Source: Solobacterium sp. (GTDB taxonomy: Bacteria > Bacillota_I > Bacilli_A > Erysipelotrichales > Erysipelotrichaceae). From it: DNA of 26,454 nt. Under the pieces are notes generated by a model. It was not told the origin of the DNA. It searched no databases and saw only the letters and a program-made list of their open reading frames with translations. Positions within the stretch are counted from its first letter, which is position 1. Each line of letters opens with the position of its first letter. Position numbers and translations under genes: made by a program. Shown here in pieces: positions 7,643-15,691 of the stretch. The stretch spans positions 1-26,454 of the forward strand of contig JAFOLE010000114.1 in NCBI GenBank assembly GCA_017419465.1, given 5' to 3'.

Positions 7643-8044
7643 TCATGCGTTTTTGGTATTGGTATCGATGGAATCTTTGAATACATAGAAGCGCTGGTAG
7701 AGAAACTCCAGTATGAAGTTCAGTACCATGTTTCCAATCGTCACGATGTATTCATTGACGCCAAGACCTGTCATATAGTGCTCGATCCAGGTGGAAGCCG
7801 GAACGAAGACCGCATAGAACAGTGCCACCTTAAGCATGGCGGAAGGGACATCCGCCGCTGACTGGAAGGTATATTTCCGGTTCAGGGTGAAGTTCCAGAG
7901 AACGGAAAGCACCAGGGCGACCATATAGGACAGCCAGTAGGGCCAGTGAAGAAGTTCATTGAACAGGGTAAAGGACCCAAGTTCGATGAGACCTGCGCTC
8001 GCCGAGATCAGTGCGAATTTGAGAAACCGGAAGAATTCTTTCAT
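7643..8044 (-). CDS. GtrA-like four-helix membrane protein
   Basis: 133 residues, typical for the family. Four hydrophobic helices lie at about 7-30, 35-52, 70-92 and 97-117, with the GtrA-type motif WNFTLNRKYTF at 50-60 and the C-terminal FLYQRFYVFKD. GtrA-family proteins are linked to moving lipid-linked sugars across the membrane during polysaccharide or teichoic-acid glycosylation. No glycosyltransferase is adjacent here, so the pathway is unknown. Only a weak GAGG-type site lies upstream of the start. It is transcribed convergently to the pilus operon. Confidence 0.85.
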   Translation of the reverse strand: MKEFFRFLKFALISASAGLIELGSFTLFNELLHWPYWLSYMVALVLSVLWNFTLNRKYTFQSAADVPSAMLKVALFYAVFVPASTWIEHYMTGLGVNEYIVTIGNMVLNFILEFLYQRFYVFKDSIDTNTKNA

Positions 8045-8095
8045 ACGTTTATCTGCCTCACTACCCGTACAAGGATACCACCAAATCCATTAATG

Positions 8096-8128
8096 GAAAA
8101 TAAAATGCACATCGGACAGACGATGTGC
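8096..8128 (-). terminator. Terminator after the 96-residue gene (minus strand)
   Basis: Perfect 8-bp arms GCACATCG (8107-8114 with 8121-8128) and a 6-base loop. On the minus strand this is followed by ATTTTATTTT. It separates the 96-residue gene from the GtrA-like gene. Confidence 0.75.
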
Positions 8129-8158
8129 AGATGGTATTTGCCGGTAACGGTCTCTGCC

Positions 8159-8449
8159 TCAGGAATGATATACGTGTGTGGAACTTACCTCATCCCAGTG
8201 CGTGCGGACAAACTCAAACAGGGTCTCCATATCCTGCTGTGTCTCTGCGGCATCCGTACCGCTTTTCACGAAGAGATAGGGCGCTTGTTCGAGTTCGCGC
8301 CGGAATCCTTCGAACGTGCCCTGATCATGGGTGGTACGTTTGTATATGTACACCCAGTCCATGGCCTTCTGCTGCCAGTTGGACTGAAGCCTGCCGCCGG
8401 AAATCAGTTCCAGCATTGCGTCATTCAGGCTGAATTTTTTCTCACTCAT
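8159..8449 (-). CDS. 96-residue protein of unknown family with a double-glycine-like N-terminus
   Basis: The start is well supported: AGGAGG lies 8 bases before the ATG on the minus strand. The N-terminus MSEKKFSLNDAMLELISGG has the spacing of a double-glycine leader (hydrophobic residues at -4, -7 and -12 from a GG at 18-19). The remaining 77 residues are Trp/Tyr-containing, mostly helical and acidic near the end (DAAETQQDMETLFEFVRTHW), unlike a typical bacteriocin. It could equally be a small cytoplasmic protein whose GG is accidental. It is a single-gene unit with its own terminator, divergent from the next gene. No family is recognised. Confidence 0.65.
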   Translation of the reverse strand: MSEKKFSLNDAMLELISGGRLQSNWQQKAMDWVYIYKRTTHDQGTFEGFRRELEQAPYLFVKSGTDAAETQQDMETLFEFVRTHWDEVSSTHVYHS

Positions 8450-8521
8450 GGATGTTTCCTCCTGTATCTATTAATATACCGATTCTATCCGCCGTAATCC
8501 ATGGAACCATCCGGGAAAGCG

Positions 8522-8527
8522 TATAAT
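8522..8527 (+). promoter_or_regulatory. -10 box (TATAAT) for the gene at 8567
   Basis: A consensus TATAAT is followed by a 39-base leader containing GAGGA 11 bases before the ATG. The -35 region is poor. Confidence 0.55.
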
Positions 8528-8566
8528 AGAACCGGCATAAAACAATAACAGAGGAACTTACAACAG

Positions 8567-9241
8567 ATGAAGAATACGGATACGATCGGCACCTATGTGC
8601 TGGAAACATTGAAAACCCGCTATGAGGTAACGGAAAAGGATATCGGAAGTGACGCAAAGCTCGACAGGGGTCTGATGCACTTTACGGTACGGAGCTTTGA
8701 TATTGCGGGCATCGGCACCTTATGCCTTCTGAACATGAAGGGAATGTTCGGTCTGATGAAGATGGAGACCGTTGTGATTTCATCGTTCACAAAGGATGTG
8801 CCGCTGCTCAATATCGATACGATCCGTGCCATGGGGAATACCACCCGGCTGGCGGAGCTGTACGATACCCGGATCAAAGAGAAGAATTCCCGACTCGAAG
8901 AAGCCTGTCAGGCAATCAAGGATGCGGACCGCGATCTTCCGGATTATTCCAGCGGCCCGCACTGGTATGATGATTTCCGCATGGCCTGCACGTACGGAAA
9001 AAAGACCAAGGGAAATGATAACCTGCGCACGAAGACTTCATGCATGAAGTACTTTGATGCATATATGAAGGAACTGGAGCTTGCGGAAGACTGTGACCCC
9101 GAAGCCAAACGGAAGGCCAACCGGGTTCTGCCGGATGGGCTTCTGGAACACGGCGGTCCCGCCGTGGATCAGGTGCGGAAGATGTTCGGCGAAGAGCTGG
9201 CTTCCCGCCTTGTGCTCACCCACATGTACGGCATCGAATGA
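8567..9241 (+). CDS. Uncharacterised protein, faintly similar to ferredoxin-dependent bilin reductases
   Basis: 224 residues, no signal peptide or membrane segment. I do not recognise it with certainty. The middle (about 45-105) reads as an antiparallel sheet ending in VPLLNIDTI, and the C-terminal 60 residues are helical and end VRKMFGEELASRLVLTHMYG. The pattern resembles the ferredoxin-dependent bilin reductase fold (PcyA/HY2), which has a strand followed by P-hydrophobic-xxD and a C-terminal helix with FGE-x-x-A-x-R. This is an eye-level resemblance only. There is a GAGGA site upstream and a clear TATAAT. It is followed 45 bases later by the cation efflux gene, which may be separately transcribed. 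Confidence 0.6.
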   Translation: MKNTDTIGTYVLETLKTRYEVTEKDIGSDAKLDRGLMHFTVRSFDIAGIGTLCLLNMKGMFGLMKMETVVISSFTKDVPLLNIDTIRAMGNTTRLAELYDTRIKEKNSRLEEACQAIKDADRDLPDYSSGPHWYDDFRMACTYGKKTKGNDNLRTKTSCMKYFDAYMKELELAEDCDPEAKRKANRVLPDGLLEHGGPAVDQVRKMFGEELASRLVLTHMYGIE

Positions 9242-9269
9242 CCGCAGCGCACGCAGGAACGAAATAGGT

Positions 9270-9275
9270 TATATT
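9270..9275 (+). promoter_or_regulatory. Candidate -10 box just upstream of the cation efflux gene
   Basis: TATATT ends 11 bases before the ATG at 9287. The only purine run (AGGG) is too close to the ATG to be a normal ribosome site. If used, this promoter would give a mRNA with almost no leader. Confidence 0.35.
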
Positions 9276-9286
9276 AGAAACAGGGC

Positions 9287-10393
9287 ATGAATCGAAACAG
9301 GGAAATTATCCGAACAAGCATAACTGGCATCGCCGGCAATCTTCTGCTGGCGGTTTTCAAACTGATCACAGGCACCGCCGCAAACTCGGTATCGATCATC
9401 ACCGACGCGGTCAATAATATCGCCGATGGCATGTCCTCGCTTGTGACGATCATCGGAACCCGGCTTTCGGAAAAGGAGCCGGATAAGGACCATCCCTTCG
9501 GCTATGGAAGAATTGAATATCTGGCTTCCCTGATCATCGGTCTGCTCATTACCTATGCGGGCTTTGATGCCCTGCGCAGTTCCGTGCTGCGCATCCTGCA
9601 TCCCGAACCGGTGGACTATTCCCCGGCGGCGCTGATCGTGGTCGGCGCAGGTGTTCTGGTCAAGGTGCTGATCGGGTTCTATACAAAAAGCCAGGGCGAG
9701 AAACTGTCTTCCCAGCCGTTAGTCGCCTCGGGCATCGATGCGCTGAATGATTCGCTCGGCTCGGCCGCGATTTTCCTTGCGGCAATCATCTATCTCATGT
9801 CCGGTGCGGCGATTGAGGCGTGGGTCGGCGTGGCCATCTCCCTGCTCATTATGAAAAACGGCATTGTGACCCTGCGTGAAACCGCCTCCGGCATCCTTGG
9901 GGAGGCGGCGGACGTGAAGCTTGCGGCCGCAGTGCGTAACTCCATCAACAGCTTTCCAGAGGTGGAAGGCGTCTATGACATCGCCATTCACAGCTACGGC
10001 AAGGAGCGTCTGGTCGGCTCGGCGCACATTGAGGTTTCCGACCAGCTGACCGTGGCGTGGATCGATAACCTGCAAAGAGCAATCATCCGCAAGGTAAAGG
10101 AAGATACCGGGGTGGAAATGATGGGCGTGTCCATCTATGCGATCAATACCCGGTCCGAAACGACCATTGCGGTGCGCGAAGCGGTCCGGGAGATTGTACA
10201 TAATACCGAAGGCGGAAAGGAAATGCACGGGTTTTACATTGACCTGGTGGATAAGACGATGAACTTTGAGGCGGTGCTGGAATTCGGCGTGCGCAGTGTG
10301 GAATCCTTCCATGCGGAACTTCTGGAAAAGGTGAAGGCTGCCTATCCGGAATATGATATCCAGATCAATGTGCTTCATGATTTTACGGAATGA
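9287..10393 (+). CDS. Cation diffusion facilitator, MntE-like
   Basis: 368 residues. It is a CDF antiporter with six membrane helices (within about 10-185) and a C-terminal cytoplasmic ferredoxin-like domain (about 200-290), plus a further tail to 368. The transport site is read as Asn43-xxx-Asp47 in helix 2 (DAVNNIAD) and Asp151-xxx-Asp155 in helix 5 (DALNDS), with the family motif DHPFGYGRIEY between. An N-D-D-D site is what is described for the streptococcal Mn2+ exporter MntE, whereas Zn/Fe exporters usually have His or all-Asp. Manganese efflux is therefore the best guess. It has no obvious Shine-Dalgarno sequence and ends at a clear terminator. Confidence 0.88.
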   Translation: MNRNREIIRTSITGIAGNLLLAVFKLITGTAANSVSIITDAVNNIADGMSSLVTIIGTRLSEKEPDKDHPFGYGRIEYLASLIIGLLITYAGFDALRSSVLRILHPEPVDYSPAALIVVGAGVLVKVLIGFYTKSQGEKLSSQPLVASGIDALNDSLGSAAIFLAAIIYLMSGAAIEAWVGVAISLLIMKNGIVTLRETASGILGEAADVKLAAAVRNSINSFPEVEGVYDIAIHSYGKERLVGSAHIEVSDQLTVAWIDNLQRAIIRKVKEDTGVEMMGVSIYAINTRSETTIAVREAVREIVHNTEGGKEMHGFYIDLVDKTMNFEAVLEFGVRSVESFHAELLEKVKAAYPEYDIQINVLHDFTE

Positions 10394-10402
10394 TGCACAG
10401 AC

Positions 10403-10429
10403 ACAGCTTCGGAAAGGAAGCTGTTTTTT
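10403..10429 (+). terminator. Terminator of the cation efflux gene
   Basis: The 8-bp stem ACAGCTTC (10403-10410 with 10417-10424), loop GGAAAG, is followed by a T run to 10429. Confidence 0.88.
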
Positions 10430-10464
10430 GTACAGGGAGAAAAAGAACCGGCGGTTATTAATAG

Positions 10465-10470
10465 TATAAT
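10465..10470 (+). promoter_or_regulatory. -10 box (TATAAT) for the hybrid kinase gene
   Basis: A consensus TATAAT in an AT-rich patch, leaving a leader of about 88 bases. The -35 box is not convincing. Confidence 0.5.
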
Positions 10471-10565
10471 TACCTTAATCGGGCACGGCATGTGCAGGAC
10501 GCACATACCGGCTCATATAAGAACTATGATCATAAATCAGACTCATACAGGGAGGATGGTATAAC

Positions 10566-13500
10566 GTGGATAAAGTCAGAAAAAATCGGACAGCGCTGAT
10601 TGGAATCATCGGTACGGTTGTCCTGGCGCTCATAATGCTTGTGACAACGTTCTGGATGGGACAGAGCGCACAGCGGGATACCCAGTCTGCGGTGCGCACG
10701 GTCAGTAATCTGTACCTTGATGAACTTGCCGGCCGCCGTGAACAGGTCGTGGAACATAACCTTCAGGAGAAGACGCAGACATTTGCAACGGCGATTGCGC
10801 TGATGACCGAAGAAGATCTGTCGGACCGTGACCATATGATGGCGTACCAGTCCCGTATGAAACAGCTTCTGCGGCTGGACAAGTTTGCCTTTGTGGATAC
10901 GGACGGGCTGATCTATACCTCCACCGGATACGAAAACAATATTGCGGAGTATAACTTCGATTATACCGATCTGCGTAAACCGGAAGTTTCGGTCTATCAT
11001 CTTGGCGAAGAGGATTCCAGCGTCATCATTGCCATACCGATCGACATCACGTTCCAGGATAAGAAACTCACGGTGGGTCTTGTCGGAATGGATATCGAGG
11101 AGATGCTGGAAGGAACCTCCATCACGACCAATACGAGCGAAACCACGTTCTGTAATATCTATACCCGGGACGGAAACGCCCTGACAGACGCGGTCCTCGG
11201 CGGCCTTGCGCAGGAAGACAACCTGCTGGACGCAATGAAGAATGCGGACTTTGAAGAACCGGAATCCTACGCTTCCTTTGCGGAAAAATTTGAGAGCGGA
11301 ACCCGCGGCGTCGCATCCTTTACTTACAACGACATTCAGGAGACGATCACCTACGTGCCGATCGGCGGCACCGACTGGCAGCTGACCTATCTTGTGCGTG
11401 AGAGTGTCATCAGTGATCGGATCAGCACCATTTCCGAAGGCGCGGTCAAGCGCAGTATCGTGCAGTCCATCCTGATGGTCGCGGGGATGCTGACGATGTT
11501 CGGCTTCATCATCGAGCAGATCCGCCGGTCCGGAAGAATCCAGGCCGAAAAAGAGATGGCGGATACGGAAAACCGCATCAAGCAGGAAGAACTGACCCGG
11601 CGTCTTGAACTCAATGAGAAGCTTCTGAAAGAAGAGCGCGCAAGAAAACAGCAGGAAAACCTGATCGCGGCACTCTCTTCCGATTACTGGAGCGTCTACT
11701 ATCTCAACCTCGACAAGGACAGGGGCACCTGTTATCAGGCACACGGTGACCTCGACGGCACCGGATTCAAGGTCGGTGATACCTTTGAATATCTGAAGTC
11801 CGTCACGGACTATGCCAACACCTATGTCACGGATGCCTACCGGGAAGCCTTCCTGAAATTTATCCAGCCGGAGAATATCAAGGCGCAGCTTCAGGATAAT
11901 CAGGTCACAGCGTTTACCTATCTCGTAAAGCGTCATGACCATGAGAGTTATGAAACGGTCCGCTTTGCGGATACCCGTCACCGTGCTGAACGGGACGGCA
12001 CACCGGTTACCTATGTCGGCGCATGCTTTGCGGATACGGATGAAGAGACACGGAAGAATGTGGCGCAGAACCTGGCGCTCAATGATGCGCTGAATGCCGC
12101 GGAGGAAGCCTCCAAGGCAAAGACGGCCTTCCTGTCCAACATGAGCCATGAGATCCGTACGCCGATGAATGCGATTATCGGTCTCGACACGATTGCCCTG
12201 AACGATCCGGAGACACCAGAGAAAACGAAGGAATACCTCGTCAAGATCGGCAATTCCGCCGAGCATCTGTTAAGTCTGATCAATGACATCCTTGATATGA
12301 CACGGATCGAGTCCGGACGCATGATGCTGCGGAACGAAGAGTTCTCCTTCTCCAAGCTGCTGGAAACCATCAATACGATGTTCAGCGCACAGTGTCATGA
12401 AAAGGGCATTGATTATCACTGCCATATCACCGGTGAAATCGGTGATTACTATATCGGCGACAACATGAAGCTCCGTCAGGTGCTCATCAATATTCTCGGA
12501 AACGCGGTGAAATTCACGACGGAGGGCAGCGTTTCCCTGGAAGTGGAGCGGACGGCACAGTTTGACGGCAAATCGACGATTCAGTTCCGTATTGCGGATA
12601 CCGGCATCGGTATGAGTGAAGACTTCCTGCCGAAGATCTTTGAAGCCTTCAGTCAGGAAGACAACTCCACGACCGGAAAGTACGGCAGCTCGGGACTTGG
12701 CATGGCCATCACAAAGAGTATTGTCGAAATGATGAACGGCCACATTGAAGTGGAAAGCACCAAGGGCAAGGGAACGACCTTTACCGTTACTGTCACACTG
12801 GATGATGCACAGCGCGTGGAAACGGAAGACGGCGAGATTGAGATCGAACCGGGCAAGCTTACCGTGCTGATCGTCGATGATGATCCGGTTGCCTGCGAAC
12901 ATGCAAAGCTGGTGCTGGAGAAGGCAGGTATCTCCGCAGAACTTGCGGACTGCGGCGCAAAGGCGATTGAAATGACCACCCTGCGTCATGCCCGTCATGA
13001 ACCGTACAACCTGATCCTGGTGGACTGGAAGATGCCGGAGATGGACGGTGTGGAAACCACACGGCGGATCCGTGATGTCATCGGAAATGAATCTGCGATC
13101 ATCATCCTGACCGCATACAAGTGGGATGAGGTGTTTGACGCCGCCACAAAGGCCGGTGTCGACAGCTTTATCTCCAAACCGCTCTTTGCGTCTGCGGTGC
13201 TTGAAGAATTCAAGGCTGCCCTGCAGCGGAAGAACGTGCTCGCAAAGCAGAATAAGCAGGCCGCAGACCTTGAAGGACGCAGGGTGCTGCTTGCGGAAGA
13301 TGTGGAAGTCAACGCAGAGATCATGGCAATGGTTCTGCAGATGAAGGATATCAAAGCCGATCATGCGGAGAACGGAAGAATTGCGGTGGAGAAGTTCGCC
13401 GCAAGTGAACCGGGCTACTATGATGCGGTGCTCATGGATGTGCGGATGCCGGAGATGGACGGTCTTGAGGCAACCCGGACGATCCGTGCCATGGACCGGG

Positions 13501-13655
13501 AAGACGCAAAACAGGTTCCGATCATTGCGCTTACCGCAAATGCATTTGATGAAGACGTGCAGCGCAGCCTGCAGGCAGGCATGAATGCGCATCTCTCCAA
13601 GCCGGTACAGCCGGATGTGCTGTTTGATACGCTTGGAAGTATGATCGCAAAATAA
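10566..13655 (+). CDS. Hybrid sensor histidine kinase with two receiver domains
   Basis: 1029 residues from GTG 10566, preceded by GGAGG at 10 bases. Order: membrane helix 10-32; extracellular Cache-like sensor about 35-290 (FAFVDTDGLIYTSTGY, VGMDIEEML); membrane helix about 297-318; charged coiled coil 320-365; PAS-like region about 370-495; kinase core with phospho-acceptor His528 in MSHEIRTPMN, N box NILGNAVKFT, G boxes DTGIGM and GSSGLGM; receiver 1 about 770-890 with acceptor Asp820 (LVDWKMPEMDG); receiver 2 about 905-1029 with acceptor Asp958 (LMDVRMPEMDG). There is no HPt or output domain, and no regulator gene adjoins it, so the phosphorelay partner must be elsewhere. The ligand is unknown. 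It is a monocistronic unit. Confidence 0.92.
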   Translation: MDKVRKNRTALIGIIGTVVLALIMLVTTFWMGQSAQRDTQSAVRTVSNLYLDELAGRREQVVEHNLQEKTQTFATAIALMTEEDLSDRDHMMAYQSRMKQLLRLDKFAFVDTDGLIYTSTGYENNIAEYNFDYTDLRKPEVSVYHLGEEDSSVIIAIPIDITFQDKKLTVGLVGMDIEEMLEGTSITTNTSETTFCNIYTRDGNALTDAVLGGLAQEDNLLDAMKNADFEEPESYASFAEKFESGTRGVASFTYNDIQETITYVPIGGTDWQLTYLVRESVISDRISTISEGAVKRSIVQSILMVAGMLTMFGFIIEQIRRSGRIQAEKEMADTENRIKQEELTRRLELNEKLLKEERARKQQENLIAALSSDYWSVYYLNLDKDRGTCYQAHGDLDGTGFKVGDTFEYLKSVTDYANTYVTDAYREAFLKFIQPENIKAQLQDNQVTAFTYLVKRHDHESYETVRFADTRHRAERDGTPVTYVGACFADTDEETRKNVAQNLALNDALNAAEEASKAKTAFLSNMSHEIRTPMNAIIGLDTIALNDPETPEKTKEYLVKIGNSAEHLLSLINDILDMTRIESGRMMLRNEEFSFSKLLETINTMFSAQCHEKGIDYHCHITGEIGDYYIGDNMKLRQVLINILGNAVKFTTEGSVSLEVERTAQFDGKSTIQFRIADTGIGMSEDFLPKIFEAFSQEDNSTTGKYGSSGLGMAITKSIVEMMNGHIEVESTKGKGTTFTVTVTLDDAQRVETEDGEIEIEPGKLTVLIVDDDPVACEHAKLVLEKAGISAELADCGAKAIEMTTLRHARHEPYNLILVDWKMPEMDGVETTRRIRDVIGNESAIIILTAYKWDEVFDAATKAGVDSFISKPLFASAVLEEFKAALQRKNVLAKQNKQAADLEGRRVLLAEDVEVNAEIMAMVLQMKDIKADHAENGRIAVEKFAASEPGYYDAVLMDVRMPEMDGLEATRTIRAMDREDAKQVPIIALTANAFDEDVQRSLQAGMNAHLSKPVQPDVLFDTLGSMIAK

Positions 13656-13663
13656 CGGAATGA

Positions 13664-13694
13664 ATGGGGCATCCGGAAGGGATGTCCCATTTTC
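13664..13694 (+). terminator. Terminator of the hybrid kinase gene
   Basis: 11-base arms 13664-13674 and 13680-13690 (one G-T wobble), a 5-base loop, then TTTCT. Confidence 0.8.
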
Positions 13695-13739
13695 TGATGT
13701 TTTCAAAACTGCAGGCAATACGTTAAATTATTAGTACCT

Positions 13740-14225
13740 ATGAAACTGATACTGTGTTCGGATTCTCATTTCAATGAGGATGCCCTGAAGCTGATTAAAG
13801 AAAAATATCAGGACGCCGATCTCTTTGTTCATTGCGGGGACTGTCTGCTTACACCGGAAAAGATGAAAGGGTTTCTTACGGTTGCGGGCAATCTTGATAA
13901 TGCGCGCCTGTTTCCGATGGAGGAGACCCTGCAGATCGGAACCCATCACATTCTGATCAAGCATGGCCATGATGTGATTTCCGGCGCTTCCCCGGATTAC
14001 CGTGCACTTGCGGCATATGCGAAAGAGAAGGGGTTCAATACCGTCTTCTTCGGACATACACATGTGTACTGTGACCGCACCGTGGACGGCATCCGCCTCC
14101 TGAATCCCGGATCGGTATGGAAAAACCGGGACGAATCCCCGGCATGCCTGATGGAACTGGAAGTGACGGACACTGCCATTCAGGCAGTGCGGGTGAATCT
14201 GATCGAACTGAAATTCCGGAAATAA
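13740..14225 (+). CDS. YfcE/MJ0936-type metallophosphodiesterase
   Basis: 161 residues, normal for the family. All metal-binding blocks are present: Asp8 and His10 (CSDSH), Asp34 (HCGDC), Asn51 (AGNLD), His75/His77 (KHGHD), and His106/His108 (GHTH). Such enzymes are two-metal phosphodiesterases with broad activity in vitro, and the physiological substrate is not known. No ribosome site precedes the ATG; a TAAATT at 13724-13729 ends 10 bases upstream, which could be a -10 box. It ends at a hairpin shared with the convergent gene. Confidence 0.88.
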   Translation: MKLILCSDSHFNEDALKLIKEKYQDADLFVHCGDCLLTPEKMKGFLTVAGNLDNARLFPMEETLQIGTHHILIKHGHDVISGASPDYRALAAYAKEKGFNTVFFGHTHVYCDRTVDGIRLLNPGSVWKNRDESPACLMELEVTDTAIQAVRVNLIELKFRK

Positions 14226-14243
14226 CCGGAGCTGTGCATGTAT

Positions 14244-14293
14244 GAAAAAAGAAGACCGGGCATGATCCTGCAGGATCGTTCCCGGTCATTTTA
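14244..14293. terminator. Bidirectional terminator between convergent genes
   Basis: The outer stem GACCGGG (14254-14260) pairs with 14281-14287, with an inner GATCC-TGCA-GGATC hairpin. An A run lies upstream (14244-14250) and TTTT downstream, so it suits both strands. Confidence 0.8.
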
Positions 14294-14311
14294 AGAGTGA
14301 TTCAGAATTCG

Positions 14312-14794
14312 TTATTCGCGGTAATTTTCAATATCGATAAACGGCAGGTGCTCTCCGCACTTCACGCATGTCTCCGCAAAGGGATCATTTTCCGCACCGC
14401 ACTTCTTACAGATGCGCACCGCCGCGGTATGATCCGGAAGTTCAGAGCCGCATTCCGGACAGTACCGGTTGGTCGCCTCAGCGGACTGTCCGCACTTCGG
14501 GCAGATCTTGAATTTGCGGAGTTCCTTCATCTGGAGCGCCATAATCGTCCGATCCCATTCCTTCGACTTTGCGTCGATATCCGGAACGGAGGTACGGTCG
14601 GCAGAGGGTTCCGGCGCATCTTTCCCAAGCAGTTCTGAGAGGCCGGCAGTGATGCCGTCTGCCGCATCATTCAGGGCGCCGACTGCCTTCTTCATGGTTC
14701 TGCCGTTCAGGATCTCGCTGTCCATCAGACTGTCCATTGTTTCTTCAAATTTGCTTTTCTTATCCTTTTGAAACAGATCATCCAGAATTCCCAT
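14312..14794 (-). CDS. Double zinc-ribbon protein
   Basis: 160 residues. The N-terminal 95 residues are charged and helical with no recognised domain (MGILDDLFQKDKKSK, then a Leu/Ala helix). The C-terminus has two zinc ribbons: Cys98/101/112/115 (CPKCG, CPECG) and Cys129/132/143/146 (CKKCG, CVKCG). It is probably a cytoplasmic protein-protein or nucleic-acid contact module. An AAGGAGA site lies 8 bases before the ATG. It is divergent from the hydrolase gene, whose start is 49 bases away. No named family is assigned. Confidence 0.82.
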   Translation of the reverse strand: MGILDDLFQKDKKSKFEETMDSLMDSEILNGRTMKKAVGALNDAADGITAGLSELLGKDAPEPSADRTSVPDIDAKSKEWDRTIMALQMKELRKFKICPKCGQSAEATNRYCPECGSELPDHTAAVRICKKCGAENDPFAETCVKCGEHLPFIDIENYRE

Positions 14795-14842
14795 GGCGAT
14801 TGTCTCCTTATCTTCACATATTATGTTACCTGTTTTTAAAGT

Positions 14843-15691
14843 ATGACGCAGAATGAATCTCCGGTATATTACAATTTCAGTATGGGAACTGTATACGGCG
14901 GCGAGGTAAACATCAGAACGACTGCCATGGAATATGTGCGCTTTGGAAACGGACCGGAGAATCTGATCATTCTTCCGGGGCTTTCAGATGGGCTGACCAC
15001 CGTTAAGGGTATGGCGTGGGTGCTGTCCATGCCGTACCGGAAGTACATGCGCGATTATACGATCTACATATTCTCCCGGAAGAATGACATGCCGGAAGGC
15101 TATACGATCGAAGACATGGCAGATGATCAGGCGACTGTCCTGGGACAGCTTGGAATTACAAAGACGGCTGTGCTCGGCGTTTCCCAGGGCGGGATGATTG
15201 CGCAGGCACTGGCAATCCGTCATCCGGACCTCATCACAAAACTGATCATTGCGGTCAGTGCGCCGAATGCCAATGATCTGGTGAAGGAGAATGTGAACCG
15301 CTGGCTGGAGATCGTCTCCCGCAATGATCACAGGGCGCTGATGATCGATACCGCAGAACATTACTATTCCGAAGGATACCGGAAGAAGTACCGGCTGCTG
15401 TATCCGTTCCTCGGTATGGTCGGAAAACCGAAAACCTATGAACGCTTTATCCGCAATGCGCAGGCCATCCTTGCATTTGACACGTTTGATAGACTGAACC
15501 TGATCAGCTGTCCGACCCTGATCCTTGCCGGGCGGAACGATCAGATCGTCGGGGTTCAGGCATCATTGGACATGCATGAACAGATAGCGGGTAGTGATCT
15601 GTATATTTATGAGGAATACGGCCATGCGCCGAATGAGGAAGACAGGCACTTTTATGACCGCATCTTCGCATGGCTGAAGAAGGAACACTGA
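14843..15691 (+). CDS. Alpha/beta hydrolase
   Basis: 282 residues. The fold is clear, with the nucleophile elbow GVSQGG (Ser114), acid Asp233 in AGRNDQIVG and His261 in EYGHAPNEED. The oxyanion region is LPGLSDG. It is cytoplasmic, with no signal peptide. Substrate is unknown; the size and C-terminus fit the MhpC/proline-iminopeptidase-like group. The ATG at 14843 has no Shine-Dalgarno; a second ATG at 14882 also lacks one. Its stop overlaps the region of the next start (TGAATG), so it heads a four-gene run. Confidence 0.82.
   Translation: MTQNESPVYYNFSMGTVYGGEVNIRTTAMEYVRFGNGPENLIILPGLSDGLTTVKGMAWVLSMPYRKYMRDYTIYIFSRKNDMPEGYTIEDMADDQATVLGQLGITKTAVLGVSQGGMIAQALAIRHPDLITKLIIAVSAPNANDLVKENVNRWLEIVSRNDHRALMIDTAEHYYSEGYRKKYRLLYPFLGMVGKPKTYERFIRNAQAILAFDTFDRLNLISCPTLILAGRNDQIVGVQASLDMHEQIAGSDLYIYEEYGHAPNEEDRHFYDRIFAWLKKEH

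Noticed and set aside
10530..12266. 578-residue minus-strand ORF under the histidine kinase
   Set aside because: The plus-strand kinase has full domain content; the antisense translation has no recognisable domain and arises from codon bias.
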